DNA of 64,000 bases, taken from contig NZ_QMHP01000008.1 in assembly GCF_003313335.1 (NCBI RefSeq), positions 137,653-201,652 on the forward strand, given 5' to 3'. The notes under the pieces are model-generated. The model did not search any database. It was not told the origin of the DNA and saw only the letters and a program-made list of their open reading frames with translations. Of the stretch, positions 28,728-37,127 are shown one piece after another; within the stretch, counting starts at the first letter, position 1; each line of letters starts with the position of its first letter. Source of the stretch: Pedobacter zeaxanthinifaciens. Lineage in GTDB: Bacteria; Bacteroidota; Bacteroidia; Sphingobacteriales; Sphingobacteriaceae. The position numbers and the translations under genes were made by a program.

Positions 28728-30290
28728 ATGGAGATACTAGGAATAGTAGGATGCGTACTTGCCAGCTTGGTAGCTGGTATAGTAATTGGCAGATACCTGC
28801 TGCGTAACCTGTTAAAACAACAGGAAATAGCGGCTCAAGCAAAAGCAAAGAAAATTTTAAAGGATGCTGAAAATAATGCTGAGATTCTAAAAAAGAACAA
28901 GCTATTAGAAGCTAAAGAGAAGTTTTTACAGCTAAAAGCAGAGCATGAACAACAAGTGCAAACTAGAAATAGCGAGGTAGCGCAACGTGAGAATAGCATT
29001 AAACAAAAAGAACAATCTTTAAATGCTAAACTAGAAAATGCAAATAGAAAAGAGCAGGAGTTAGATAAGCATAAAGATAACTTAGAGAAGCAAACCGCTT
29101 TGGCTGTTAAGAAGCAAGAAGAGGTTGAAGTGCTTAAAAACCAACACGTAAAACAGTTGGAAACTATTGCAGGCTTAAGTGCCGAAGAAGCAAAAGCGCA
29201 ATTGGTTGAAAATATGAAGTCTGAAGCTCGTTCGCAGGCATTGATGCAAGTGAAAGATATTGTGGACGAAGCTAAACTAACTGCTAGCAAAGAAGCTAAA
29301 AAAGTAGTTATCCAAACCATTCAACGTACAGCTGCGGAAGCTGCCATTGAAAACTCTGTTTCTATTTTCCATATTGATAATGACGAAATTAAAGGTCGTG
29401 TAATTGGTAGGGAAGGACGTAACATCCGAGCTTTGGAAGCGGCAACTGGCATCGAAATTATTGTTGATGACACACCTGAAGCAATTATTTTATCTGGTTT
29501 TGATCCTGTAAGAAGGGAAATTGCCCGATTGGCTTTACACCGATTGGTAACAGATGGTCGTATTCACCCAGCACGTATTGAAGAAATCGTAGCAAAAACC
29601 AAAAAGCAAATTGAAGACGAAATCATTGAAATTGGTGAACGTACAGTAATTGATTTAGGAATCCACGGTTTGCATCCAGAATTGATCAGAATGGTAGGAC
29701 GTATGCGTTACCGTTCATCTTATGGACAAAATTTATTGCACCACTCTCGTGAGGTAGCAAATTTCTGTGCTACAATGGCGGCCGAGTTGGGCTTAAATGC
29801 CAAGTTGGCTAAGCGTGCTGGTTTGTTACATGATATCGGTAAAGTGCCAGATGATAATCCAGAATTGCCACACGCTATTTTGGGTATGCAATTGGCTGAA
29901 AAATATAAGGAACACCCGGATGTTTGCAATGCGATAGGTGCCCACCACGACGAAATTGAAATGACTTCGTTAATTGCGCCAATTGTTCAAGCTTGCGATT
30001 CTATTTCAGGAGCTCGTCCAGGTGCCCGTAGGGAAGTGGTGGAAAGCTACATCAAACGCTTGAAAGAGTTGGAAGAGTTAGCAATGTCATACCCAGGTGT
30101 GGAGAAAACTTTTGCTATACAGGCAGGTAGGGAATTACGCGTAGTGGTAGAAAGCGAGAGGGTAACCGACCAACAGGCGGAGTTACTAGCAGCTGATATC
30201 TCTAACCGTATCCAAACTGAAATGACCTATCCAGGCCAAATTAAGGTTACTGTAATTAGAGAAACCCGCTCAGTAGCATTTGCGAAGTAA
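28728..30290 (+). CDS. rny: Ribonuclease Y
   Basis: The 520-residue membrane-anchored endoribonuclease initiates mRNA decay. Order of parts: one N-terminal transmembrane helix (about 4-24), a long Lys/Glu-rich coiled coil (about 30-170), a KH RNA-binding domain with [15 protein letters not shown] (about 221-236), and an HD metal-dependent nuclease domain with [12 protein letters not shown] and GLLHDIGKV. Length and order are standard for the family. Confidence 0.96.
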   Translation: MEILGIVGCVLASLVAGIVIGRYLLRNLLKQQEIAAQAKAKKILKDAENNAEILKKNKLLEAKEKFLQLKAEHEQQVQTRNSEVAQRENSIKQKEQSLNAKLENANRKEQELDKHKDNLEKQTALAVKKQEEVEVLKNQHVKQLETIAGLSAEEAKAQLVENMKSEARSQALMQVKDIVDEAKLTASKEAKKVVIQTIQRTAAEAAIENSVSIFHIDNDEIKGRVIGREGRNIRALEAATGIEIIVDDTPEAIILSGFDPVRREIARLALHRLVTDGRIHPARIEEIVAKTKKQIEDEIIEIGERTVIDLGIHGLHPELIRMVGRMRYRSSYGQNLLHHSREVANFCATMAAELGLNAKLAKRAGLLHDIGKVPDDNPELPHAILGMQLAEKYKEHPDVCNAIGAHHDEIEMTSLIAPIVQACDSISGARPGARREVVESYIKRLKELEELAMSYPGVEKTFAIQAGRELRVVVESERVTDQQAELLAADISNRIQTEMTYPGQIKVTVIRETRSVAFAK

Positions 30291-30334
30291 TTTAATGATT
30301 ACACTGATTTCAGGATTACACTAATTAATAACTG

Positions 30335-30413
30335 CGTCATTGCGAGGCACGAAGCAATCTCTAGAATGAAATTAGGATACCGCTTTAAGATTGCTTGGTG
30401 ACTCGCAATGACG
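30335..30413. repeat. MITE-like inverted repeat, 79 bp
   Basis: Terminal arms CGTCATTGCGAG (30335-30346) and CTCGCAATGACG (30402-30413) are perfectly complementary. Inner arms AAGCAATCT (30352-30360) and AGATTGCTT (30388-30396) pair too. The same words occur in the 177-bp tandem unit at 15073-15426, so this is a dispersed family. Confidence 0.8.
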
Positions 30414-30434
30414 ACTTCTAATGATACTAAAACT

Positions 30435-30460
30435 AAAAGCGATAGATTTCTATCGCTTTT
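30435..30460 (+). terminator. Terminator downstream of rny
   Basis: AAAAGCGATAG (30435-30445) pairs perfectly with CTATCGCTTTT (30450-30460) around a 4-nt loop. T-rich sequence follows on the plus strand, and the structure is nearly symmetric. Confidence 0.8.
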
Positions 30461-30556
30461 CTTATTTTTACAATCTAAAATTAACCTGCAAGGTCATAAG
30501 TTTACAAAGAGAATAGCTTAGCTTAATGTCTTTGTGGTTAAATTAAAATAACCAAT

Positions 30557-31060
30557 ATGAAACAACTAGAAAGAAAGTCTGTAGATATCTTATTTGATAA
30601 ATACGCAGAAAGCCATCAAAATGGAACTAATAAATTGATCCACTGGATTTGTGTGCCTTTAATCGTTTTCAGTTTGTTGGGTTTGGTTTGGTTAATCCCA
30701 TTTCCTCAGTTGTCATTTTTAGGGAAGTATCAAAGTTATTTCAACTGGGCTTCATTCTTATTGGCTTTTGCACTCTACTATTATTTTACCTTATCTCCAA
30801 CTTTGTTTTTCTTAATGATTTGGGTAGTTGGAGGAATGAGCTATGGCATTGTGCAGTTAGAAATGTGGGAAAAATATCATAATGGTCCGGCAGCTTGGAT
30901 GATTTTCTTAAGCATCTTTGTGCTTACTTGGGTTGGTCAATTCATTGGTCATAAAATAGAAGGAAAAAAGCCTTCATTTTTAGAAGATGTTAAGTTTTTG
31001 TTAATTGGCCCAATTTGGTTATTACACTTTATCTGTAAAAAAATCGGCTTAAAATATTAA
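30557..31060 (+). CDS. Mpo1-like (DUF962) membrane protein
   Basis: The 167-residue protein has four to five hydrophobic helices. The DUF962/YGL010w signature is present near the N-terminus, with His in ESHQNGTNKLIHWICVP and a C-terminal GHKIEGKKPSFLED motif. Yeast Mpo1 is an Fe(II)-dependent dioxygenase that alpha-oxidises 2-hydroxy fatty acids from sphingolipid breakdown. Sphingobacteriaceae make sphingolipids, so a similar role is possible but unproven here. The invariant His residues are kept. It is monocistronic, preceded by the terminator at 30435. Confidence 0.85.
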   Translation: MKQLERKSVDILFDKYAESHQNGTNKLIHWICVPLIVFSLLGLVWLIPFPQLSFLGKYQSYFNWASFLLAFALYYYFTLSPTLFFLMIWVVGGMSYGIVQLEMWEKYHNGPAAWMIFLSIFVLTWVGQFIGHKIEGKKPSFLEDVKFLLIGPIWLLHFICKKIGLKY

Positions 31061-31083
31061 TTCAAAAGCCGTTTATAAACGCT

Positions 31084-31161
31084 TTAACAATTTGTTAACC
31101 TGCGGGTAAACAAATGGTAATTTCAAGCTAACATCAAGCTAACATTGTGGTAATAGTTTTG
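31084..31161 (+). promoter_or_regulatory. 11-bp phased operator array and -7 box of the TonB receptor gene
   Basis: Seven heptamers begin exactly every 11 bp at 31084, 31095, 31106, 31117, 31128, 31139 and 31150: TTAACAA, TTAACCT, GTAAACA, GTAATTT, CTAACAT, CTAACAT, GTAATAG. All share TAA at positions 2-4. Eight nt after the sixth unit is TAGTTTTG (31154-31161), a perfect Bacteroidota TANNTTTG -7 box, with no -33 box. This is the layout of a PhoB/OmpR-family activator site replacing the upstream promoter element. Assignment to PhoB itself is inference. Confidence 0.7.
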
Positions 31162-31183
31162 CCCTAATTAAAAATAAGGCAAA

Positions 31184-33988
31184 TTGAAATCACAATTAAC
31201 TCTAAAAAAAGCATTACTAACTTTCATTTTCTTGTTAGGTAGTGTACTTGTTTTCGCACAGGGAACCGGAAAAATTGCAGGAACTGTAACCGATAAAAAA
31301 ACTGGCGAAACATTAATCGGCGTGTCGGTACGAATTGCAGGTACTACTAAAGGAGTAGGTACCGATGTAGACGGAAAATACGTTCTTCCAGGACTTACAC
31401 CAGGCAAGCACATCATCGAAATCTCCTACGTAAGCTACGCCACCAAAAAAATTACCGATGTGGAGGTTAAAGCGGGTGCTGTAACTACATTGAACGTAGT
31501 GATGGAAGAAGCTTCTTCTCAAACCTTAAATCAGGTGGTTATTACTGGCAGTTACAAGCAAGAGTCAGTAAATGCATTATATGCACGTCAAAAAAATAGT
31601 GCGGTTATTTCCGATGGTGTATCATCAGAGTCTATCAAAAAATCTCCAGATAGAAATACTTCAGATGTATTAAAAAGGGTAAGCGGCGCTACAATTCAAG
31701 ATAACAAATTTGTAGTGATTAGAGGGTTAAGTGATAGGTATAACAATGCTACTTTAGACGGGGCTTCTTTGCCTAGTACGGAGCCTAACCGTAAGGCTTT
31801 TTCTTTTGATATTGTTCCTTCAAATTTAGTGGACAATTTAATGGTGAGCAAAACAGCTACACCAGATTTGCCAGCAGATTTTACTGGAGGTTCCATTCAA
31901 ATTATCACTAAAGACATTCCAGATAATAATTTTGTTTCCTTTGGTATTGGAGCTGGTTACAATACAGCATCAACGTTTAAAGATTTTAATACGGGAGTTA
32001 GAAATGCAACAGATTATTTAGGGTTTGATAATGGTGATAAGGCGTTGCCTGCCAATTTTCCATCGCGTAATAGAATTATTAGTGGTAACTTAACTAATGA
32101 TCAGGGTATTTCGGCAATGAAAAGCTTGTCGTCTGATTGGAAAATCTATAACAATACAGCCTTGCCTACTCAAAACTATCAGTTTACTTTAGGCAGGGTT
32201 AAAAACTTTAAAGATAGCGGAAATAAATTCGGTGCATTGGTTTCGCTTACTTACAGAAATGCGCAAAATATACAACAAGATGTAATTCGTGACTACGTAA
32301 ACTTCGATTATCACGATAACATTTATAAATTTTCTACCAATTTAGGTGCCATAGCCAACTTTGCTTATAGTTTCGGTAAAAGTAAAATCACCTTCAAAAA
32401 TATTTATAACAGAACTTATGATGATCTTTTCTTAACAAGAAGTGGATTTAACAGCGATAGAAATCGCGATATCAGGTTCTATGCTTTTGATTTAATGCAA
32501 AAAGGCTTATTCAAGTCAACTCTTGAGGGTACTCATCCATTAGGTGAAAACAACTCGAAAATCAATTGGTCCGTGAGCTATGCCAACATTGTGAATGACC
32601 AGCCTGACCAAAAGAAAATCTCGTACCAAAGAAATCCATCTGATGCCGGTACCGCTGACTACGTTTTTGTAGGAAGTACAGGTACGGTGAGTAAGGAAAA
32701 TTCAAGATTGTTTTCTAAGTTGAATGAAGATAACTTCAGCGGCGGTTTGAATTATACCTTGCCGGTTAAAATGTTCAGCCAAACATCTACTTTTAAAGCG
32801 GGATTAAACTCAATTTATCGTAACCGTACTTTTGATGCTAGGTTTATTGGTTTTAGAGCAAATACTAGTGCGCCAAATGCGGATGAAATTAGCAGAAGGC
32901 CGTTAAGTGCCATTTATGGAAGAGATGCGATCAATAGCGGAGCTTATTTCTTAGATGATATTTCTTCAGATGCTGATAGCTATACCGCACATTCTATGAC
33001 TAATGCTGGATATGCAATGTTAGATAATAAGTTTGGTCAGAAATCAAGGTTAGTTTGGGGCGTTAGGGTAGAGCAATTTAATGTGGTATTGGATGCCAAG
33101 GTGCCAACAAAAGAAACCTCTGTTGACGATAACTATGTTGATGTTTTGCCTTCCGTAAACTATACCTACAGTCTTACTCCAAAAGTAAATTTGAGGGCAT
33201 CTTATTACCGTACTTTAGCTCGTCCTGAATTTAGGGAATTGTCATCAGCTGCTATTTACGATTACGAATTGCTAGCATTGCAACAAGGTAATCCTAATCT
33301 AAAGGAAGCAAAAATCGACAATGCTGATATCCGTTTCGAGTTTTATCCACAAGCTGGCCAAATTTTTTCGGTATCTGCATTCTATAAAAAATTCCGTAAT
33401 GCAATCGAGTCGTTCAATGCTGATGGTGGATCCTCAAGGATAATTACTTACATCAACTCTGATAATGTATCGGTTTATGGGATAGAGTTGGAGTTCCGTA
33501 AAAGCTTGGATTTCATTTCAAAAACAGATTTCTTAAAAAGAACTACATTCTACACCAACCTATCATTGATTAAATCTAATGTTGAAACTTCAAACACTGG
33601 CTTGAATTTGATTGATACGAAACGACCGTTAGTTGGACAAGCGCCTTATATTATCAACGCTGGTTTGCAACACAGTTTCTTGGGTGATAAACTAAGTTTC
33701 AATGCTTTATACAACAGAGTGGGAAGGAAATTAAACGTTGCTTCTGGTGTGTTGTTTCCATCAATTTGGGAGGCACCAAGAAACGTTGTTGATTTACAGT
33801 TGGCGTTGAAAGTGATTAAAAACAGAGGTGAGTTGAAATTCAATGCAGGCGATATTTTAAATAATCGCATTACACAATACTACGATAACAACCGCAATAA
33901 AAAATACGATACGGCAAATGGCGATGAAACTATCAGCAGCTTTAAACCGGGTAGCAATTACGGATTGTCTTTCTCTTACACTTTTTAA
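31184..33988 (+). CDS. TonB-dependent outer-membrane receptor with CarboxypepD-like domain
   Basis: The 934-residue outer-membrane transporter starts with a signal peptide (cleaved near VFAQG, residue 26). A CarboxypepD_reg-like domain follows (about 28-110, GKIAGTVTDKKTGETLIGV), then a plug domain (about 120-250, with VVIRGLSDRYNNATLDGASLP as three short motifs) and a 22-strand barrel ending in a Phe-terminated strand (GLSFSYTF). The start is a TTG at 31184; no ATG lies before the signal peptide core. It has no SusD-like partner; instead a beta-helix lipoprotein follows. Its promoter carries the 11-bp phased array, so uptake of a limiting nutrient, perhaps a phosphorus compound, is inferred. 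Confidence 0.92.
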   Translation: MKSQLTLKKALLTFIFLLGSVLVFAQGTGKIAGTVTDKKTGETLIGVSVRIAGTTKGVGTDVDGKYVLPGLTPGKHIIEISYVSYATKKITDVEVKAGAVTTLNVVMEEASSQTLNQVVITGSYKQESVNALYARQKNSAVISDGVSSESIKKSPDRNTSDVLKRVSGATIQDNKFVVIRGLSDRYNNATLDGASLPSTEPNRKAFSFDIVPSNLVDNLMVSKTATPDLPADFTGGSIQIITKDIPDNNFVSFGIGAGYNTASTFKDFNTGVRNATDYLGFDNGDKALPANFPSRNRIISGNLTNDQGISAMKSLSSDWKIYNNTALPTQNYQFTLGRVKNFKDSGNKFGALVSLTYRNAQNIQQDVIRDYVNFDYHDNIYKFSTNLGAIANFAYSFGKSKITFKNIYNRTYDDLFLTRSGFNSDRNRDIRFYAFDLMQKGLFKSTLEGTHPLGENNSKINWSVSYANIVNDQPDQKKISYQRNPSDAGTADYVFVGSTGTVSKENSRLFSKLNEDNFSGGLNYTLPVKMFSQTSTFKAGLNSIYRNRTFDARFIGFRANTSAPNADEISRRPLSAIYGRDAINSGAYFLDDISSDADSYTAHSMTNAGYAMLDNKFGQKSRLVWGVRVEQFNVVLDAKVPTKETSVDDNYVDVLPSVNYTYSLTPKVNLRASYYRTLARPEFRELSSAAIYDYELLALQQGNPNLKEAKIDNADIRFEFYPQAGQIFSVSAFYKKFRNAIESFNADGGSSRIITYINSDNVSVYGIELEFRKSLDFISKTDFLKRTTFYTNLSLIKSNVETSNTGLNLIDTKRPLVGQAPYIINAGLQHSFLGDKLSFNALYNRVGRKLNVASGVLFPSIWEAPRNVVDLQLALKVIKNRGELKFNAGDILNNRITQYYDNNRNKKYDTANGDETISSFKPGSNYGLSFSYTF

Positions 33989-34021
33989 TGTTAAATAATT
34001 GTAACTGTAAGTGGCTGATTT

Positions 34022-34077
34022 TTAACAATAAGTTAAAGCTTTTTTAATAGCCAAATTATATCGGTATTACACCTTTG
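34022..34077 (+). promoter_or_regulatory. 11-bp phased operator array of the beta-helix lipoprotein gene
   Basis: Units start at 34022 (TTAACAA), 34033 (TTAAAGC), 34044 (TTAATAG) and 34055 (ATTATAT), again every 11 bp. Eight nt later comes CACCTTTG (34070-34077), a -7 box with one mismatch in the TA. Spacing between last unit and -7 box is identical to that at 31139-31161. Confidence 0.6.
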
Positions 34078-34103
34078 TGGTAAGTAAAAAATAAAAAATA
34101 AAG

Positions 34104-35546
34104 ATGAAAAAACATTTATTGCTTTACGCTCTTAGCGTACTAGTTTTCTTGGCAAGTTGTTCTAAAAGCACTGTTGATGAGGATTTAAATCCAACAACGC
34201 CAGCAAACACTGTTGAGGTTTCTGGAGATTTAACTGCAAATACAACTTGGTCTGCAGATAAAATCTATTTGTTAAAAGGAAACGTTTTCGTTACCAACAA
34301 TGCAACATTAACTATCCAACCTGGTACCATTGTTAAGGGTGATAAGGCTACTAAAGGTGCATTAATTATTACTAGAGGTGCTAAAATTATGGCTGTTGGC
34401 ACCGTGGAGAAGCCAATTGTATTTACTTCAAGCATTGCTGCTGGCGCACGTAAAGAAGGCGACTGGGGCGGCGTAATTTTATTAGGTAAAGCGCAAAATA
34501 ACATCGGTACTTCGGTAGCTATCGAAGGTATTTCTGATGCTACTGATAAAGGCAAGCATGGTGGAAATGATAATACAGATAACTCAGGTACAATGAAATA
34601 TGTGCGTATTGAGTATGCTGGTATCGCTTTAAGCCCTGATAACGAAATCAACGGTTTAACTTTTGGTTCAGTGGGTTCTGGCACTACTATCGACTACGTT
34701 GAGGTTTATCGTTCTGGTGACGATGCTTTCGAATGGTTTGGCGGTGCAGTTAACTGTTCACATTTGTTAGCTATCGATAGCTGGGATGATGATTTTGACA
34801 CTGATAATGGTTTCTCAGGTAAGGTTCAGTTTGGTTTGGCTCAACGCTTAGCTAACACTGCCGACGTATCTGGCTCAAATGGTTTCGAATCTGATAATAA
34901 CTCTGCGGGTAGTACTGCAACACCACAAACATCAGCTGTGTTTTCAAACATGACGATTTTAGGTCCAGTAGGTTCAGGATCGTCAAGCATCAACGCAAAC
35001 TTCCAACATGGCGCTCAAATCCGTCGTAACTCAGCAATGAGCTTGTTTAACTCGGTAATTGTTGGCTATACTGAAGGTGTTTTCATTGATGATGCATTAC
35101 CTAACACTACAACTTCGGTAGCAACTTCACCTAATTTAACTTCAGGTGCAATTGTAGTTGCTAATAACTTAATCTATAACAGCAACGGTAAAGGAAATCA
35201 AATCAAAGCTTCTAATGCTACTGCATTAACTGCAATAACTGCTTTATTAACTGGAACTTTAGCAGCAAATACATTTGATCCAGCTACTTTGGCTTCAGCT
35301 ATTTTTACTGATCCTTACAAATATGCTGCAGATTTAGTTTCAGGTACTAGAATTGGAACACCTAACTTTACTTTAGTGGCAGGTTCTGCTGCAGCTTCAG
35401 GGGCTTCATTCACAAATTCAAAAGTTGCTACAGGTTTTACCAACGTAGCTTACAGAGGTGCATTTGGTGCTGATAACTGGGCAGCAGGTTGGGCTCATTT
35501 TGATCCTCAATCATTACCTTACACTACGCCAGGTGCTGTAAAGTAA
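34104..35546 (+). CDS. Exported beta-helix lipoprotein
   Basis: A 480-residue lipoprotein: the signal ends in FLASCSKS (lipidated Cys about residue 19) and is followed by a Thr/Pro linker. The body from about 35 is rich in short beta strands with recurring Gly-Asn-Ala turns, such as NNATLTIQPGTIVKG, GDWGGVILLGKAQNN, VRIEYAGI, SWDDDFDTDNGFSG. This indicates a right-handed parallel beta-helix, as in several Bacteroidota surface lipoproteins encoded next to TonB receptors. Acidic loops (DDAFEWFGG, WDDDFDTDNG) may bind metal. The exact role is unknown. It has its own promoter with the same operator type as the receptor, so the two are probably co-induced. Confidence 0.85.
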   Translation: MKKHLLLYALSVLVFLASCSKSTVDEDLNPTTPANTVEVSGDLTANTTWSADKIYLLKGNVFVTNNATLTIQPGTIVKGDKATKGALIITRGAKIMAVGTVEKPIVFTSSIAAGARKEGDWGGVILLGKAQNNIGTSVAIEGISDATDKGKHGGNDNTDNSGTMKYVRIEYAGIALSPDNEINGLTFGSVGSGTTIDYVEVYRSGDDAFEWFGGAVNCSHLLAIDSWDDDFDTDNGFSGKVQFGLAQRLANTADVSGSNGFESDNNSAGSTATPQTSAVFSNMTILGPVGSGSSSINANFQHGAQIRRNSAMSLFNSVIVGYTEGVFIDDALPNTTTSVATSPNLTSGAIVVANNLIYNSNGKGNQIKASNATALTAITALLTGTLAANTFDPATLASAIFTDPYKYAADLVSGTRIGTPNFTLVAGSAAASGASFTNSKVATGFTNVAYRGAFGADNWAAGWAHFDPQSLPYTTPGAVK

Positions 35547-35568
35547 TTTCAATTTAAAAATAAAAGTC

Positions 35569-35600
35569 AAAGGCCCCGGAGATGATACTCTGGGGCCTTT
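35569..35600. terminator. Bidirectional terminator between convergent genes
   Basis: A 13-bp stem (AAAGGCCCCGGAG 35569-35581 with CTCTGGGGCCTTT 35588-35600, one G-U pair) has loop ATGATA. It separates the lipoprotein gene from the convergent transglutaminase-like gene. Confidence 0.85.
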
Positions 35601-35616
35601 GGTTTTACATTATATT

Positions 35617-36828
35617 TTATTTTTTTATAGGCTGATAAGCATAAACCACCTCATATTTTTGTTGTTTCAGGGGTTCAGCCAACTCGCCAATTTTCAATCT
35701 CTTTTTTTGTGGAGTGGGTTCGCAAACTGAGTAAACCTTGCCATTGTATAAAATGCCATCACCAACAGGCTTATCAAAAGCAACGGCCATGGTAATATGC
35801 GTTGGATACAGCAAAGCAATCATAGGTAGGTCGTAAATTTCCTTCACCAAGTAAAAAAACAAGGCTGCTCTATCATCGCAATCGCTTTGCTCATTAAGCA
35901 GAGTAAGCTCAGGCGAAAAGCGTTTTTCTTTACCCATTAATCGTTCATCGTCCTCGTACAAGAACGCATATCGTGTAAACTGCATTAAATAATCCACACC
36001 TTTTTTAGCTGTCATCCCTTTGAGGTTATCTTTCAAAATTGGAATTAATGATTGATAAGTGGCTTTGCTCAAAGGAATATTGAAATAGGTCTCAAAATCC
36101 ACAACAGGGTAGTTCGCAAAAATCTGTGAAACCTCATCTGTAACCTTTACATTAAAGTGGTAGGATTTGTGTTTATAATTAAAAGCAATCTGTTTTTCTT
36201 GGTACGATTCAGGTTTAAAATCAGGCATTTTAGTCACCTTATAGCTAAAAGTATTTCTTGCTTCAGCAATTGCTAAATCAACTGGCAAGTAGGTGTCAGC
36301 TTGTTTAAATAGTTTTTGATAATCGTGGTAATTTAAACATATGTACTTTTTACCTTCAAGTACAAAATAGGGAATATCCGAAATATCTTCCTCGCATTTG
36401 ACATAAAAAATGATTTGGTTATCGCCAATAGCTACTCTAGCATCATAACCCGATTTAGTCATTAAAAACCATTTGTACAACGTATAGCTATGGTAATTTT
36501 TCGCTTTGGGGCTCAGTTGTTCCGCAACTTTACGCACCAGTTGGTAATAAAGCCAATCATTAAGCTGGTGTTCCGTTTGATATGTTTTTAAGGATGAGAT
36601 AAGTGCCGCTGCCTTGCTGGAATTATCAAGTTGCTGATAAAATTGCTTTACATTATTGGCGTTTAGGTCCTTGTTGAAATTTTGCTGTAGTGAGTTGTCT
36701 GCACCGAAATTAAAAGTGCCTTCATAAAAATCAATACTATATAATTGGGCCTTTGCGCTTGTAAAAGCACATAAATTGATCATCAAAAATGATAAGCAAT
36801 ATAAGCTGTATTTTTTGAAACGGCACAT
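35617..36828 (-). CDS. Exported transglutaminase-like cysteine protein
   Basis: The 403-residue protein has a signal peptide (residues 1-28, ending SAKAQ). Near residue 317, in QSDCDDRAALFFYLV, lies the Cys-Asp of a transglutaminase core, followed by HITMAVAF with the catalytic His and a later Glu/Asp (YSVCEPTP). The long N-terminal region is unlike named families. Bacterial members are mostly cysteine peptidases or peptidoglycan-modifying proteins. It converges on the lipoprotein gene, and the sequence upstream of it contains NTAACAT-like arrays, so it may belong to the same regulon; a clean promoter on its own strand is not seen. Confidence 0.8.
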   Translation of the reverse strand: MCRFKKYSLYCLSFLMINLCAFTSAKAQLYSIDFYEGTFNFGADNSLQQNFNKDLNANNVKQFYQQLDNSSKAAALISSLKTYQTEHQLNDWLYYQLVRKVAEQLSPKAKNYHSYTLYKWFLMTKSGYDARVAIGDNQIIFYVKCEEDISDIPYFVLEGKKYICLNYHDYQKLFKQADTYLPVDLAIAEARNTFSYKVTKMPDFKPESYQEKQIAFNYKHKSYHFNVKVTDEVSQIFANYPVVDFETYFNIPLSKATYQSLIPILKDNLKGMTAKKGVDYLMQFTRYAFLYEDDERLMGKEKRFSPELTLLNEQSDCDDRAALFFYLVKEIYDLPMIALLYPTHITMAVAFDKPVGDGILYNGKVYSVCEPTPQKKRLKIGELAEPLKQQKYEVVYAYQPIKK

Positions 36829-36831
36829 TTG

Positions 36832-36871
36832 TTAATATTGGCTTAACATTAAATTTAAGAAATGTTAACAT
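36832..36871. promoter_or_regulatory. 11-bp phased TTAA array upstream of the transglutaminase-like gene
   Basis: On the plus strand, units start at 36832 (TTAATAT), 36843 (TTAACAT), 36854 (TTTAAGA) and 36865 (TTAACAT). On the minus strand the palindromic core gives a weaker 11-bp series at the same place. A poor -7 candidate, AAGCTTTT (36880-36887), follows at the same 8-nt distance on the plus strand. Orientation is unresolved. Confidence 0.5.
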
Positions 36872-36956
36872 AAAAGTGCAAGCTTTTCAAGATAAAAAAA
36901 GAGGAAAGTTCAGATAATACATTTTTCCTGTTAAGAAAATATAAAATAACCTAGGT

Positions 36957-36990
36957 TTTACATCCGCTTAACATAGCCCTGCTACATTTG
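36957..36990 (+). promoter_or_regulatory. Promoter without a gene: two phased operator units and perfect -7 box
   Basis: TTTACAT (36957-36963) and TTAACAT (36968-36974) are 11 bp apart. Exactly 8 nt later is TACATTTG (36983-36990), a perfect -7 box. The arrangement copies the TonB receptor promoter (31128-31161) nucleotide spacing for nucleotide spacing. No open reading frame of any size follows on the plus strand. Confidence 0.6.
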
Positions 36991-36995
36991 TCTTG

Positions 36996-37078
36996 TAAAT
37001 ATTTGGTTAGTATTTATCATACAGTTTAGGTTAGTTGATGCAAAAAGCCCCGATGGATGTCGAGGCTTTTGCTTTTTT
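36996..37078 (+). ncRNA. Putative small RNA from the orphan operator-controlled promoter
   Basis: From the predicted start near 36996 the sequence runs about 80 nt to a terminator-like hairpin (AAAAGCC-CGA 37043-37053 with TCG-GGCTTTT 37060-37070, one internal mismatch) and a T6 tract at 37073-37078. No start codon with a plausible frame lies between. The hairpin can also serve the convergent acyltransferase gene on the minus strand, whose stop is 50 bp away. Existence of the transcript is inference. Confidence 0.35.
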
Positions 37079-37127
37079 ACCTGTGCTGTCATTTCGAACA
37101 GCGTGAGAAATCTAATTGTTAAAGTAT

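Noticed and set aside
34265..34684. 139-codon frame antisense to the beta-helix lipoprotein gene
   Set aside because: It is a shadow of a repetitive coding strand; it has no start signal or family.
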